This document shows, one piece after another, positions 1-7,876 of a stretch of DNA of 64,000 nt. The DNA lies in the NCBI GenBank assembly GCA_020632875.1, contig JACKET010000005.1, positions 62,001 to 126,000 of the forward strand. The letters run 5' to 3'. Every line of letters begins with the position of its first letter. The first letter of the stretch is position 1. The position numbers were made by a program, and so were the translations under genes. The notes beneath the pieces are model-generated. The model did no database searches. It was not told the origin of the DNA and worked only from the letters and a program-made list of their open reading frames with translations. This DNA comes from Alphaproteobacteria bacterium (lineage in GTDB: Bacteria > Myxococcota_A > UBA796 > GCA-2862545).

Positions 1-278
1 CGCGCGTCGCTCTTGAAGGTCGCCGTGAGCCCGAATGCGCAGAGGATCGCATCCGCCTCGTGTCCGTCGAGACGATCGGGCTCGGAGACCACGACGAGCG
101 CGTCCGGGAAGGTCTTCGCGAGCAGCGTGGAGGTCCGCTCGTCGGCGCCGACCTGGAGGATCCGCCGCGGTCTGGCGTCCAGCGCGAGGAGCTCGACGAG
201 CGGATCGGAGGGCAGCCGCCACGGCTGTCGATCGAGGAAGCGGCGGGTGGGGTGGGTCTGGGACAGCGTTGCGTTCAC
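1..278 (-). CDS. SAM-dependent methyltransferase-like protein, 5' part only
   Basis: A GTG-initiated frame runs off the left edge, so only the first 92 residues are visible. GGAGG lies 5 bases before the GTG, which decides the start. After a short N-terminal stretch (NATLSQTHPTRRFLDRQPWR), residues of the form RRILQVGADERTS followed by ALVVVSEPD look like the first strand, glycine loop and acidic end of strand 2 of a Rossmann-type SAM-binding fold. The acceptor cannot be told from this fragment. It is the downstream neighbour of the OmpA-like gene on the same strand, 86 bases away. The family call is inference from a weak motif; the reading frame itself is well supported by the ribosome-binding site and lack of stops. 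Confidence 0.55.
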   Translation of the reverse strand, partial: MNATLSQTHPTRRFLDRQPWRLPSDPLVELLALDARPRRILQVGADERTSTLLAKTFPDALVVVSEPDRLDGHEADAILCAFGLTATFKSDA

Positions 279-364
279 GGCGACCTCCGGGTTCGGGGGA
301 TGCCGTATGGGGCCGAATCCACGTTCTCGTGACGGCCGGGCGAAACCCTCGCGCCGCGCCTGCG

Positions 365-1060
365 TCAGTCCGTGGAACGCGCCAGCCGGACGGCCGTTCC
401 GGCGCCCGTCGGCTCCACGGACAGGAGCCAGCCCGCGCGCTCGGCGTACAGCGCTTCGCCGTCGCGGCTCGCGTTCCACCCGGTGCCGAGGCAGCGCTCC
501 ATCCGTGCGGAGGCCGTCGCCAGCGGGCCACTTCGCGTCCAGGACGTGGGCTCGCCCTTGCGCACGGCCGCTTCGAGGTCGGTGCACCAGGAATCCACGA
601 TGGGCGCGGGTGCGACCGGTGCGACCGGTGCGACGGGCTCCGGCGCGGCGGGTCGGGGAGGGCGGGTGTCGGGCGCCGCGGTGTGGAGCTCGACGCGCCG
701 GTTGTGGGAGCGACCCTCCTCCGTGGCGTTCGTGTCGATGGGGTAGTCCTCGCCGTACCCGACCGCCGTCACGCGGCCCTCCGGGACTCCCGCCGCGATC
801 AGGGCGGCCCGCACGGCGTCTGCGCGGTCCTGGCTCGTGCGGACGTTGAACGCGGACGCCCCCCGCGAGTCGGTGTGGGCCTCGACCTGCACCGTGAGCG
901 CGGGGTCGGCGGTCAGCGCGCACACGAGGGAGGCGATGGCCGCTTCGGAGCCCGTGAGCTCGGCGGTGCCTGCGCGGAACGCGATCGGCGCCGAGGGCTG
1001 GAGCTGGCCGTCGGCGTGCGTCGCGCAGTCGGCGGCCAGAGCGAGGGAGAGGAGCAGCAC
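365..1060 (-). CDS. OmpA C-terminal domain (peptidoglycan-binding) envelope protein
   Basis: A 231-residue exported protein. The start is GTG with GGAGG 5 bases upstream, giving a very short signal peptide (MLLLSLALAADC). Residues about 20-130 form an OmpA-like domain: FRAGTAELT, VEAHTDSRGASAFNVR, then SQDRADAVRAAL and the closing GRSHNRRVEL. This domain is known to bind diaminopimelate in peptidoglycan. A Pro/Ala/Val linker (three APV repeats) joins it to a C-terminal domain of about 75 residues with two cysteines that I do not recognise. It probably tethers the outer envelope to the cell wall. Divergent from the next gene across 199 bases that contain two palindromes. Confidence 0.85.
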   Translation of the reverse strand: MLLLSLALAADCATHADGQLQPSAPIAFRAGTAELTGSEAAIASLVCALTADPALTVQVEAHTDSRGASAFNVRTSQDRADAVRAALIAAGVPEGRVTAVGYGEDYPIDTNATEEGRSHNRRVELHTAAPDTRPPRPAAPEPVAPVAPVAPAPIVDSWCTDLEAAVRKGEPTSWTRSGPLATASARMERCLGTGWNASRDGEALYAERAGWLLSVEPTGAGTAVRLARSTD

Positions 1061-1089
1061 GTCGGCCTCCGGAGAGTGGGAATGTACCC

Positions 1090-1102
1090 AGTCCCTGGGA
1101 CT
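1090..1102. promoter_or_regulatory. 13-bp perfect palindrome in a divergent intergenic region
   Basis: AGTCCC-T-GGGACT, a perfect 6-bp inverted repeat 30 bases upstream of the OmpA-like gene start. It could be an operator. No family assignment is possible. Confidence 0.3.
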
Positions 1103-1222
1103 TCTGGCACGCCCCACCGGTTCCCCCGTCCGGTGTCAGAGCGAACCCGAACATGCCGAGAAGAGCGTCTTTCGGAGGTTCTCGGAGATTCCGTTCTCCG
1201 GTGCCTGCGGAGCCGGGTCGGG

Positions 1223-1235
1223 GCACGAATCGTGC
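1223..1235. promoter_or_regulatory. 13-bp perfect palindrome upstream of the 1260 gene
   Basis: GCACGA-A-TCGTGC, a perfect 6-bp inverted repeat ending 24 bases before the start codon of the downstream gene and just ahead of its ribosome-binding site. It is a candidate repressor operator by position and symmetry only. Confidence 0.3.
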
Positions 1236-1259
1236 TCTCCCGCAGAGAAGGGAGGTCGG

Positions 1260-2063
1260 ATGCTCTGGTTGGCCCTCGCACACGCGGCGGAGGAACCCGG
1301 ATGGTGGGTCCGGGAGGCCGTGGGCGTCGGCGGCTGGCCGAGCGGCGCGGTGAACGACCTGCGCGTGCAGTGGCGCGCGCCGCTGTACCGGTCCGAGAGC
1401 ATCGTGTTCCGCGACACCTACGCGGGTGCCGGAGCCCGCCTCGCCGTGACGCCCGCCTACGTGGATGTCGGTCCTCGCGTGTCACTCGCGCCCATCGACG
1501 TGTTCGACCTCGATCTGCAGGCGTCGTTCGTCGGGTACTGGCGCACGCGCTTCGGCCCGATGCCGTTCTCCGAGCTGCGCGGCACGCTCGAGGCCGACCG
1601 GGGCGCGCGGGACGACGCGATCCGCACGTGGGCGGTCGTCCTCACCGCCGCGCCGACGCTGAAGGTCGCGCTGGGCCCGATCGTCGCGTTCGACGCGTGG
1701 TCCGTCCAGCACTGGCGGTTCCACCGCCCCGCCGGGGTCGACGCGCCGTACACCTACGAGCCCTACAACGACATGATCCTCGGCTGGGCCGACACGATGG
1801 TCGAGCACCAGGCCGTGGTCATGCTCACCGTGCTGCCCGGCGACGACGGGCCGCTCCTGTGGATCGGTCCGACGTACCGCGACCGGATGGCGCTCGTCTC
1901 GAAGGACCGCAGCATCTGCCTCGGCGGCATCGTGATGACCCGTCCCATCGTGGAGGACTGGGCGCCCCAGGCCGTGGTCCAGGTGCTGCCCTACCTCCGC
2001 GACCCCGACCACGCCGGGGGCGTCCCCAACATCCAGGCCCAGCTCTTCTGGGTCTTCGACTAG
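1260..2063 (+). CDS. Conserved envelope protein, probable outer-membrane beta-barrel
   Basis: A 267-residue protein. Start ATG is preceded by GGGAGG at 5 bases. The N-terminus (MLWLALAHAAEEPG) looks like a minimal signal peptide cut after AHA. The rest has alternating hydrophobic and polar residues with many aromatics and paired Arg/Trp (for example YWRTRFGPMPFSELRG), and it ends in WVFD, close to the aromatic C-terminal residue typical of outer-membrane barrels. There is no catalytic motif and I do not recognise a named family. Its stop codon overlaps the stop of the convergent YggT gene (shared CTAG). Confidence 0.7.
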   Translation: MLWLALAHAAEEPGWWVREAVGVGGWPSGAVNDLRVQWRAPLYRSESIVFRDTYAGAGARLAVTPAYVDVGPRVSLAPIDVFDLDLQASFVGYWRTRFGPMPFSELRGTLEADRGARDDAIRTWAVVLTAAPTLKVALGPIVAFDAWSVQHWRFHRPAGVDAPYTYEPYNDMILGWADTMVEHQAVVMLTVLPGDDGPLLWIGPTYRDRMALVSKDRSICLGGIVMTRPIVEDWAPQAVVQVLPYLRDPDHAGGVPNIQAQLFWVFD

Positions 2064-2374
2064 GTGAGCGCGTAGCCCACGTCGTAGAGCGTGGACGTGA
2101 GGAACCGGTCCGCGAACCCGAGCGCCAGGAACAGGGCGATGGGGGACAGGTCGAGCGCGCCGATGCGCAGGAAGGGCAGCAGGCGGCGCGTCCCGTCCAG
2201 CACGGGGTCCGTGACCTGGTACACGCCGGAGATCACGCTCCGCACGAGCCCGGGGCGGGGGTTCGGCTGGATCCAGGAGAAGACGATGCGCGCGAGCAGC
2301 ACGAACCACGCGATCTGGAAGACCGTGTGGACCACCGGCGCCAGCGCGACGAGCAGGTTTCCGAGCACCATCAT
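2060..2374 (-). CDS. YggT family membrane protein
   Basis: A 104-residue inner-membrane protein with two hydrophobic segments (about 4-30 and 70-90) around a loop carrying IVFSWIQPNPRPGLV and YQVTDPVLDGTRRLLP, the hallmark YggT sequence of tryptophan-proline-rich first half plus TDP...P motif. YggT proteins are associated with cell envelope and division functions in several bacteria, but their molecular role is not settled. GGAGG sits 4 bases before the first of two adjacent ATG codons. The gene lies convergent and stop-overlapping with the upstream plus-strand gene. Confidence 0.85.
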   Translation of the reverse strand: MMVLGNLLVALAPVVHTVFQIAWFVLLARIVFSWIQPNPRPGLVRSVISGVYQVTDPVLDGTRRLLPFLRIGALDLSPIALFLALGFADRFLTSTLYDVGYALT

Positions 2375-2449
2375 GGGGCCTCCACGCCCGGAAGGTGCGC
2401 ACCCGGCGAGCGGGGACACGCCGCGGTGACGAAACCTGAAGCTCCGTGT

Positions 2450-3061
2450 CTACTTCTTGACCGCGCGGCCCCGGTGGATGGGCGTGAGGCTCAGCGCGCT
2501 GCGGCCGTGCCCATGGACCTCCTCCACGTCGAACCCGCCGTCGCGGAGGAGCCCGACCGCGTCGCGATTCAGGTTGCAGCCACCCGAGAACAGGCCCCAC
2601 ACGGGGTTCAGCGCATCCTGCACCGCGGCCATCGCGCGCGAGTCGGAGCGCGTGTGCTCGGCGAAGTGCAGCGACCCGCCGGGCGCCAGCACGCGGTGCA
2701 TCTCCTTCACGGCCGCTTCGACCTTCGGGATCGTGCACAGCGTGAACGTCACGACGACCGTGTCGAACGCGGCGTCTTCGAAGGGCATGTCTTCCGCGCC
2801 CACCTGGACGAGCTCGACGGGGTACCCGGCCGCGTCGAACCGCGGCTGGGCGCGCTTCAGCATGTGGGGGTCGGGCTCGATACCGACGAGCTGCAGGACG
2901 CGCGACGGGTCGTACAGCCCGGCGTTCAGCCCGGTTCCGACGCCGATCTCGAGCACCTTGCCCGTCGCGAGCGGCGGCACGCGGCGGCGCACGCTCTCGA
3001 GCGGCCACATGACGAGGTCGAGCACGGCGGCGACGACGGGATGTCCGGAGGAGGTGCGCAT
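2450..3061 (-). CDS. Class I SAM-dependent methyltransferase (UbiE-like)
   Basis: 203 residues, the usual length for this family. Motif I is VLEIGVGTGLNAGLY (about residue 36). The acidic end of strand 2 is GIEPDP. Then come GAEDMPFEDAAFDTVVVTF (motif II region) and LAPGGSLHFAEH, as in UbiE-type enzymes acting on small lipophilic acceptors. The C-terminal part, with FSGGCNLNRDAVGLL and GRSALSLTPIHRGRAVK, resembles phosphatidylethanolamine or quinone methyltransferase tails, so a lipid-like acceptor is plausible but unproven. The start codon has GGGGGGAG 4 bases upstream. The membrane protease gene precedes it on the plus coordinate side, on the same strand and 20 bases away. Confidence 0.85.
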   Translation of the reverse strand: MRTSSGHPVVAAVLDLVMWPLESVRRRVPPLATGKVLEIGVGTGLNAGLYDPSRVLQLVGIEPDPHMLKRAQPRFDAAGYPVELVQVGAEDMPFEDAAFDTVVVTFTLCTIPKVEAAVKEMHRVLAPGGSLHFAEHTRSDSRAMAAVQDALNPVWGLFSGGCNLNRDAVGLLRDGGFDVEEVHGHGRSALSLTPIHRGRAVKK

Positions 3062-3081
3062 GGCTCCCCCCTATGCACGCC

Positions 3082-4287
3082 TCACCAGCCGGACACGGCC
3101 CTGCACACCATCACGACGAGGAGCGGCAACCAGCCCACGCGCAGGAGCCCGATCGCACGGGCGGACCAGGGCGAGTCGGTGCGCACGAGCTCCAGCGGGT
3201 CGGTCGGCGTGGGCGCCCGGAGGGAGCGGACGTTCGGCGGCTCCTCGAGGAAGCCGAGCAGGGCGAGCACGAAGAAGATCGGCAGCACCACGAGCATGCG
3301 GCCGATCGCGCCGAGCGTGCCCATCGCGGGGATGGCGCCGAGCACGAAGAGCGGCGCGAGCCCACGCGACACGGGCTCGTCGTAGGTGAGCACCAGCCAG
3401 AGCAGGACGATCACCGCGGAGTGGAACTCCCACGACCGCTCCTGGAACAGGGTCCAGTTGAGGCGGAACTCGTTCGTGATCGGCGGAGGCGTGTGGCTCT
3501 CGGCGAGGACCTGGGCGGCGCGCAGCGCGAGGATCGGCGCGAGCAGGAGGACAGCCCACAGGCCGGGCGCCGAGTTGCTCGGGAGCAGGACGGACGGTGC
3601 GAACAGCGCGTCGAGCAGCCAGGGTGCGCCGAGCAGGAACCCGAGGTGGACGAGCGCGGGCGCGAGGTAGACGCCGAACGCCGACAGCATCGCGAGGTCG
3701 GTGCCGCGGCTGCGAAGGCCGCGTTTCTCGAGCTCGGCGGCGGCGCGCAGGCTCGCGTCGCCCTCGTCGAGCAGGGTGCAGACGTGGCCCACGAGCCCCA
3801 CGAGCAGGGCGACGAACGCGACGGACGCGGCGATCCCGCTGTCCATCAGGGCCGCGGTGAGCATGCCGGCACCCGCGATGGGCAGCGCGTGCTGCTGGAC
3901 CCGGCGGCCCATGGCGAGCGTCGACGCCCGCCGCGTGTCGCGGGCCCAGGCCAGGGCATGCCCGAGCTCGTGGGAGGCGACCGCGCGTCCGGCCGGGCCG
4001 CGATCGACCCAGGTGCGCGGCGAGAGGCCCACGAAGCGGCTCTCGGGCCAGTACCCGTCGATCGAGCCCGTGATCTCGGGGCTCACGCCGACCTTCACGC
4101 CGGGCCCGCTCGCGGCGACGAGGGCGGTGAGCCACTCGCCTGCGGGCTCGCCGAGGTCGGGCTGGCGTTTGAGCCCGTAGTGCACGGCGGCACACACGAG
4201 CGCGGCCACGGTGCTCGCGAGGAACGGGGTGACGAGGAAGGCCAGGGCCGGCAGAGCGGCGAAGAACAGGTCGACGAGCTCGGTCAT
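3082..4287 (-). CDS. YugP-like membrane zinc metalloprotease
   Basis: 401 residues with many membrane spans. An N-terminal helix (LVDLFFAALPALAFLVTPFLAST) is followed by a cytoplasmic-type domain holding VASHELGHALAWA (about residue 105), a HExxH zinc site. A later DEGDASLRAAAELEKRGL stretch corresponds to the glutamate/aspartate region of the Zn_peptidase_2 (YugP) family. The C-terminal half adds further hydrophobic helices, longer than classic YugP proteins (about 225 residues), so this is an extended version. Substrates are unknown for the family. The start has only a weak GAGG very close to the ATG. Divergent from the monooxygenase, with a 7-bp inverted repeat between them. Confidence 0.75.
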   Translation of the reverse strand: MTELVDLFFAALPALAFLVTPFLASTVAALVCAAVHYGLKRQPDLGEPAGEWLTALVAASGPGVKVGVSPEITGSIDGYWPESRFVGLSPRTWVDRGPAGRAVASHELGHALAWARDTRRASTLAMGRRVQQHALPIAGAGMLTAALMDSGIAASVAFVALLVGLVGHVCTLLDEGDASLRAAAELEKRGLRSRGTDLAMLSAFGVYLAPALVHLGFLLGAPWLLDALFAPSVLLPSNSAPGLWAVLLLAPILALRAAQVLAESHTPPPITNEFRLNWTLFQERSWEFHSAVIVLLWLVLTYDEPVSRGLAPLFVLGAIPAMGTLGAIGRMLVVLPIFFVLALLGFLEEPPNVRSLRAPTPTDPLELVRTDSPWSARAIGLLRVGWLPLLVVMVCRAVSGW

Positions 4288-4300
4288 GCCTCAGGATGAC

Positions 4301-4320
4301 ACCGGGTTCCGCGACCCGGT
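4301..4320. promoter_or_regulatory. Inverted repeat between divergent genes
   Basis: ACCGGGT-N6-ACCCGGT, perfect 7-bp arms, between the starts of the membrane protease (minus) and the monooxygenase (plus). It is a possible operator or leader hairpin of the protease transcript. Confidence 0.35.
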
Positions 4321-4344
4321 TCGTCAGGGGAGTGTCAGGCGACG

Positions 4345-4350
4345 TATGCT
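4345..4350 (+). promoter_or_regulatory. Candidate -10 element (TATGCT) for the monooxygenase gene
   Basis: TATGCT lies 19 bases before the GTG at 4370, which has GAGGGGG as ribosome-binding site. The same TATGCT followed by a C/G-rich leader and purine-rich site precedes the gene at 40805. The ATG inside this box (4346) is an alternative in-frame start, considered less likely. Confidence 0.4.
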
Positions 4351-4369
4351 CGCGACGAGGGGGTCGTCC

Positions 4370-5569
4370 GTGTCGACAGCGCTGTTCCCGATCGTCGTCG
4401 TCGGGGCGGGGCCCGTTGGGCTGTCCGTCGCGCTCGGCCTGCTCCGGCAGGGCTACCACGTGCTGGTGTTCGAGCAGCGCAGCGAGCTCGCCGACGATCC
4501 GCGCGGCACGACGCTCCAGCCACCGACGCTCGAGATGCTCCAGCACCTCGGGGTGCTCGAGGCGATCGAAGCGCGGAGCCGCCGCGTCGACCGGGTCCAG
4601 TACTGGGCGTGGGACGCGAAGCGCCCGGAACGGCTGGCGGATCTCGACCTCGGGCTGCTCGCCGACGACACGCCGCATCCGTTCCGGCTGCACTGCGCCC
4701 AGCCCGACCTGTGCCGCGAGCTGCACGCCGCCATCGAAGCGATCGCGCCGGGCACCGTGCACCTCGGTCAGAAGGTCGCGGAACTCCACGACCGGGGTGA
4801 CTGCGTGGACGTGGAGATCGACGAGCGGGGCCGCACGCGCCGCATCCGGGCGAGCTGGCTGTGCGGGGCGGACGGCGTCGGGAGCGGGGTCCGCCGCAAG
4901 CTCGAGCTCCCGGTGCGCCGGATGAGCCGTCCGGACGTGTTCTTCACGTGCGAGACGGACCTCGCGATCGACGACGCGCTGGAGCGCCGCTACGGCGTGC
5001 GGCTCGGGGATGCCGCGTTCCTGTTCACGGATCGCGGCTGGGCGCTGTTCATGCGGATGCAGCACAGCGCGCGGCTGTTGTTCCTGGCGTCCGAGAACCA
5101 CACGAGCGAGTCGCTGCACGCGATGACGCGGGCGCTGTACGGCGCCGATCCCCACGTGCAGATCGGGCATCGCGGCGTGTACGCCGTTCAGCAGCAGGTC
5201 GCGGAGACGTGGCGGAAGGGCCGCGTCCTCGTGCTGGGTGACGCGGCGCACACGACGTTCCCCGTTTCTGGGACCGCGATGAACTCCGGCATCCAGGATG
5301 GCTACGCGCTCGCTCAGGCGCTCCCCAAGGGCGAGGAGGGCGTGGCCGCCTGGGAGGTCGAGCGCCGGACCGAGGTCCACGCGCGGGTGAACGCCTTCGC
5401 GGGCGAGGCGTACCGGACGCTCGGCGCCACCGGGCTGTTCACGCGGTTCGGTCGCGATCGGCACCTGCGGGCCGTGTCCGCCAACGCGGCGGCCGCGCGG
5501 AACCACCTCCTGCGGGCGTCGATGATGGAGGGCCGTGCGGGCCCCGTCCCCGAGCTCGAGGCGGACTGA
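4370..5569 (+). CDS. FAD-dependent class A monooxygenase (FAD_binding_3 family)
   Basis: 399 residues. The N-terminus PIVVVGAGPVGLSVALGLLRQGYHVLVFE is a classic FAD-binding Rossmann motif (GxGxxG then terminal Glu). A central GADGVGSGVRR matches the family's DG motif, and GDAAHTTFPVSGTAMNSGIQDGYALA is the GD motif contacting the FAD ribityl chain. These enzymes use NAD(P)H and oxygen to hydroxylate aromatic or quinone rings. The PHBH/MhpA/UbiH group is indicated, but the substrate is not readable. The GTG start is chosen because of the nearby GAGGGGG; an ATG 24 bases upstream is in frame. It converges with the next minus gene, three bases between stops. Confidence 0.85.
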   Translation: MSTALFPIVVVGAGPVGLSVALGLLRQGYHVLVFEQRSELADDPRGTTLQPPTLEMLQHLGVLEAIEARSRRVDRVQYWAWDAKRPERLADLDLGLLADDTPHPFRLHCAQPDLCRELHAAIEAIAPGTVHLGQKVAELHDRGDCVDVEIDERGRTRRIRASWLCGADGVGSGVRRKLELPVRRMSRPDVFFTCETDLAIDDALERRYGVRLGDAAFLFTDRGWALFMRMQHSARLLFLASENHTSESLHAMTRALYGADPHVQIGHRGVYAVQQQVAETWRKGRVLVLGDAAHTTFPVSGTAMNSGIQDGYALAQALPKGEEGVAAWEVERRTEVHARVNAFAGEAYRTLGATGLFTRFGRDRHLRAVSANAAAARNHLLRASMMEGRAGPVPELEAD

Positions 5570-5572
5570 GGG

Positions 5573-5926
5573 TCAGGCGGGCTTCGTCCGCAGGAACACG
5601 GAAGCGATCAGGGCGACGAACACGCCGGTGAACAGCGTGCCGAAGACGCCGGCGGCCATCTCGTCGGGCTGCGCGCCCACGAGGACCGCGCCGACGAGGA
5701 TGAACGGCGTCGCGACGAAGGCGACCCCCGATCCGATGGCGACCTGCTGAACGTAGGCGTGCTGGGCGCGTGTGCGGACGAGGACCCCGATCTGCACGGC
5801 CAGCTCGAGCGCGGTCGCCACGAGCGGGAAGAGCATCTGGAGGCCCGCTGCCGCCGAGACGAATTGCCACACCACCACGAGCAGCCCCAGCACCACACCG
5901 CCGATCGCCGCGGTCTTCCAGTCCAT
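5573..5926 (-). CDS. Small four-helix membrane protein (DUF4199-like)
   Basis: 117 residues, almost entirely hydrophobic. Four predicted spans: TAAIGGVVLGLLVVVWQFV, LFPLVATALELAVQIGVLV, VAIGSGVAFVATPFILVGAV and VFGTLFTGVFVALIASVF. A short basic tail (LRTKPA) suggests a cytoplasmic C-terminus. GGGAGG lies 6 bases before the ATG. The arrangement and length resemble DUF4199 proteins, whose function is unknown. It shares a 199-base divergent region with the LytS-type kinase gene. Confidence 0.7.
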   Translation of the reverse strand: MDWKTAAIGGVVLGLLVVVWQFVSAAAGLQMLFPLVATALELAVQIGVLVRTRAQHAYVQQVAIGSGVAFVATPFILVGAVLVGAQPDEMAAGVFGTLFTGVFVALIASVFLRTKPA

Positions 5927-6020
5927 CGCGTACCTCCCGCCGCACCGTCGCACATCGGGTGACGCGGCGCCCCCGATTCCGGACGAACCGGGCCGTGGGC
6001 GGGACGAGCCGGACGCCCGG

Positions 6021-6099
6021 GGGTGTCCCGATTGTGCCAGAGCCTCCCGGAAACGACGGCCAGCACGAGAGAATCGGGTGTCCCAAAAGGGCCAGACCC
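6021..6099 (+). promoter_or_regulatory. Imperfect direct repeat upstream of the LytS-type kinase
   Basis: Two 24-base copies at 6021-6044 and 6076-6099 share GGGTGTCCC then A, GCCAGA and CC, with about 19 of 24 positions equal, 55 bases start to start. LytTR regulators bind direct repeats, and the downstream operon encodes one, so autoregulation is a reasonable but untested guess. Confidence 0.4.
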
Positions 6100-6112
6100 G
6101 ATTTGGACAGGG

Positions 6113-6118
6113 TACGAT
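6113..6118 (+). promoter_or_regulatory. Candidate -10 (TACGAT) of a leaderless transcript
   Basis: TACGAT lies 7 bases before the ATG at 6126, and no ribosome-binding site is present between them. This spacing would place transcription initiation on or next to the start codon. Confidence 0.4.
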
Positions 6119-6125
6119 TCGCGCG

Positions 6126-7154
6126 ATGGAGCACGTCAACGACATCGACGACCGGTGGCCGCGGGTGGTCGGGATCCTCGGGTTCGGGCTCGGGATTCCC
6201 CAGCTCACCGGGCTCTTCGGCCCGCTCGGTCCGTCGGATCCCCGCTACGCGGCGGGGCTCGTGTGGTTCGTGGTGCTCGCGTCCGTCATCTGGCACGGCA
6301 ACCGCTGGCTGCTGTTCCGCCAGCGCGAGCGGCTCGACTGGTTCACGTCGCCCGTGGCGAAGGTCGTGTTCCTCGTCGTGGGCTGCGTCTTCTACACAGC
6401 CCCCGTCACCGCTGCGATGCTGTGGGCCTGGTACGCGTGGGCCGCGTTCGGCCCCGTCGACACGGGCGCGATCGGCACCGTGGTCCTCGCGAACGTCATC
6501 TGCGTGCTCTTCGTCGCACACATCTACGAGACGGCGTTCCTCGTGAAGGCGCGCCGGGACGACCGCCTCGTCGTCGCGGAGCTCGAGCGCGCCCGCGCCG
6601 AAGGCGAGCTGGCGGCGCTGCGGAGCCAGATCGACCCGCACTTCCTGTTCAACTCGCTGAACACGCTGCAGTGGCTCATCGAGCGCGACCCGCCCGCGGC
6701 CTCGCTCTACACCGCGAAGCTCGCCCAGGTGTACCGCTACATCCTCGCCAACCGCGAGCGGGAGCTCGTCCAGCTCCCCGACGAGCTGGCGTTCTTCGAC
6801 GACTGCTTCCACCTGCTGGAGGTCCGCTTCGGGCACGCCCTCCGCGTCGAGCGGAGCGGGCTCGACGCCGCGCTCGACCGGTACCTCGTCCCGCCCATCT
6901 CGCTCCAGCTGCTCCTCGAGAACGCGGTGAAGCACAACGCGTTCAGCGAGCGCGACCCGCTCTCCATCGCCGTGACCCTCGAGGACGGCCACATCGAGGT
7001 CGCGAACCCCATCCGCGTCCGCGAGGCCGACGGAGAGGGGCTGGGCCTCGCGAACCTCGCGGAGCGCGTCCGGCTGTCGATGGCACGCGAGCTGGAGGTC
7101 CGCTCGGATCAGGGCTGGTTCCGGGTCCGCGTGCCGGTGGCAGTGGTCGCGTGA
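6126..7154 (+). CDS. LytS/YehU-type sensor histidine kinase
   Basis: 342 residues. Residues about 10-145 hold four membrane helices with short loops. A coiled linker rich in Arg/Glu follows, then the His_kinase domain with AALRSQIDPHFLFNSLNTLQWL, where the His in DPHFLFN is the phosphorylation site, and an HATPase module with PPISLQLLLENAVKHNAF (N box) and GEGLGLANLAERV (G box). The input domain is membrane-embedded with almost no periplasmic loop, suggesting that a membrane-associated signal is read. The ATG was chosen because the hydrophobic segment begins soon after. The stop overlaps the response regulator start (GTGA), so the two are co-translated. Confidence 0.9.
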   Translation: MEHVNDIDDRWPRVVGILGFGLGIPQLTGLFGPLGPSDPRYAAGLVWFVVLASVIWHGNRWLLFRQRERLDWFTSPVAKVVFLVVGCVFYTAPVTAAMLWAWYAWAAFGPVDTGAIGTVVLANVICVLFVAHIYETAFLVKARRDDRLVVAELERARAEGELAALRSQIDPHFLFNSLNTLQWLIERDPPAASLYTAKLAQVYRYILANRERELVQLPDELAFFDDCFHLLEVRFGHALRVERSGLDAALDRYLVPPISLQLLLENAVKHNAFSERDPLSIAVTLEDGHIEVANPIRVREADGEGLGLANLAERVRLSMARELEVRSDQGWFRVRVPVAVVA

Positions 7155-7873
7155 GGGTCGTGGTCCTGGAGGACGAGCGGCCCGCGCTGGAGCAGCTCCT
7201 CGCGGCGGTCCACGCGTGCCGGCCCGACGTCGAGGTCGTCGCGGCGATCGACAGCGTCGCGGACGCCGTGGCGTGGCTGCGGTCCCACCCCGAGCCCGAC
7301 CTCGTGCTCGCGGACGTGCGCCTGACCGACGGGCGCTCGCTCTCCGTGTTCGAGGCCGTCGAGGTGCGGTGCCCCGTCGTGTTCGTCACGGCCTACGACC
7401 AGTACACGATGGCGGGCCTCGAAGCGGGCGGCATCGACTACCTGCTCAAGCCCGTCGACCCGGCGCGGCTCGCCGTGGCGCTCGAGAAGGTCGCGCGGCT
7501 CCGGGCGCACTTCACGGGTCGCGAGCCCCGATCGCCCCGTCAGCGCGTGCTGGTGCGGCGGTCGGGAGAGATGCACGCCGTCCCCGTCGAGGACATCGCG
7601 TGGTTCACGACGGAGCACCGGCTCGTCCTGCTCGTCACGCGCCAGGGGCAGCGGTTCGTGGTCGACAGGACGCTCGCGGACCTCGCCACCGAGCTCGATC
7701 CGGAGCGGTTCTTCCGCATCAACCGGAGCTGGCTGGTCTCGGTCGACGCCATCCGCGGCTTCCGCTCGGCGGGGAAGGGGAGGCTGTCCCTCTCCCTCGC
7801 GCCGGAGACGGACCGGGACGCCGTGGTCAGTGCCGAATTCGTGGGGGCGTTCCGCGCGTGGCTCGACCGGTGA
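7151..7873 (+). CDS. LytTR-family response regulator
   Basis: 240 residues. Receiver domain 1-120: VVVLEDERPALEQLL (acidic pocket), PDLVLADVRLTDG (phospho-Asp about residue 53), VVFVTAYDQY (Thr) and YLLKPVDP (conserved Lys). The LytTR DNA-binding domain spans about 130-238, with VPVEDIAWFTTEHRLVLLVT and FRINRSWLVSVDAIRGF, the typical RINRSxLVN-like signature. It is the partner of the kinase immediately upstream through a GTGA overlap. It probably binds direct repeats; a candidate pair lies upstream of this operon. It converges on the glutaredoxin-like gene with three bases between the stop codons (TGAGGGTCA). Confidence 0.92.
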   Translation: MRVVVLEDERPALEQLLAAVHACRPDVEVVAAIDSVADAVAWLRSHPEPDLVLADVRLTDGRSLSVFEAVEVRCPVVFVTAYDQYTMAGLEAGGIDYLLKPVDPARLAVALEKVARLRAHFTGREPRSPRQRVLVRRSGEMHAVPVEDIAWFTTEHRLVLLVTRQGQRFVVDRTLADLATELDPERFFRINRSWLVSVDAIRGFRSAGKGRLSLSLAPETDRDAVVSAEFVGAFRAWLDR

Positions 7874-7876
7874 GGG

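Noticed and set aside
35..3385. A very long plus-strand open frame of over 1,000 codons
   Set aside because: It runs antisense to the OmpA-like, YggT, methyltransferase and part of the protease genes and is rich in Arg/Ala/His/Gly. GC-rich codon bias leaves antisense frames open; there is no start signal or recognisable domain.
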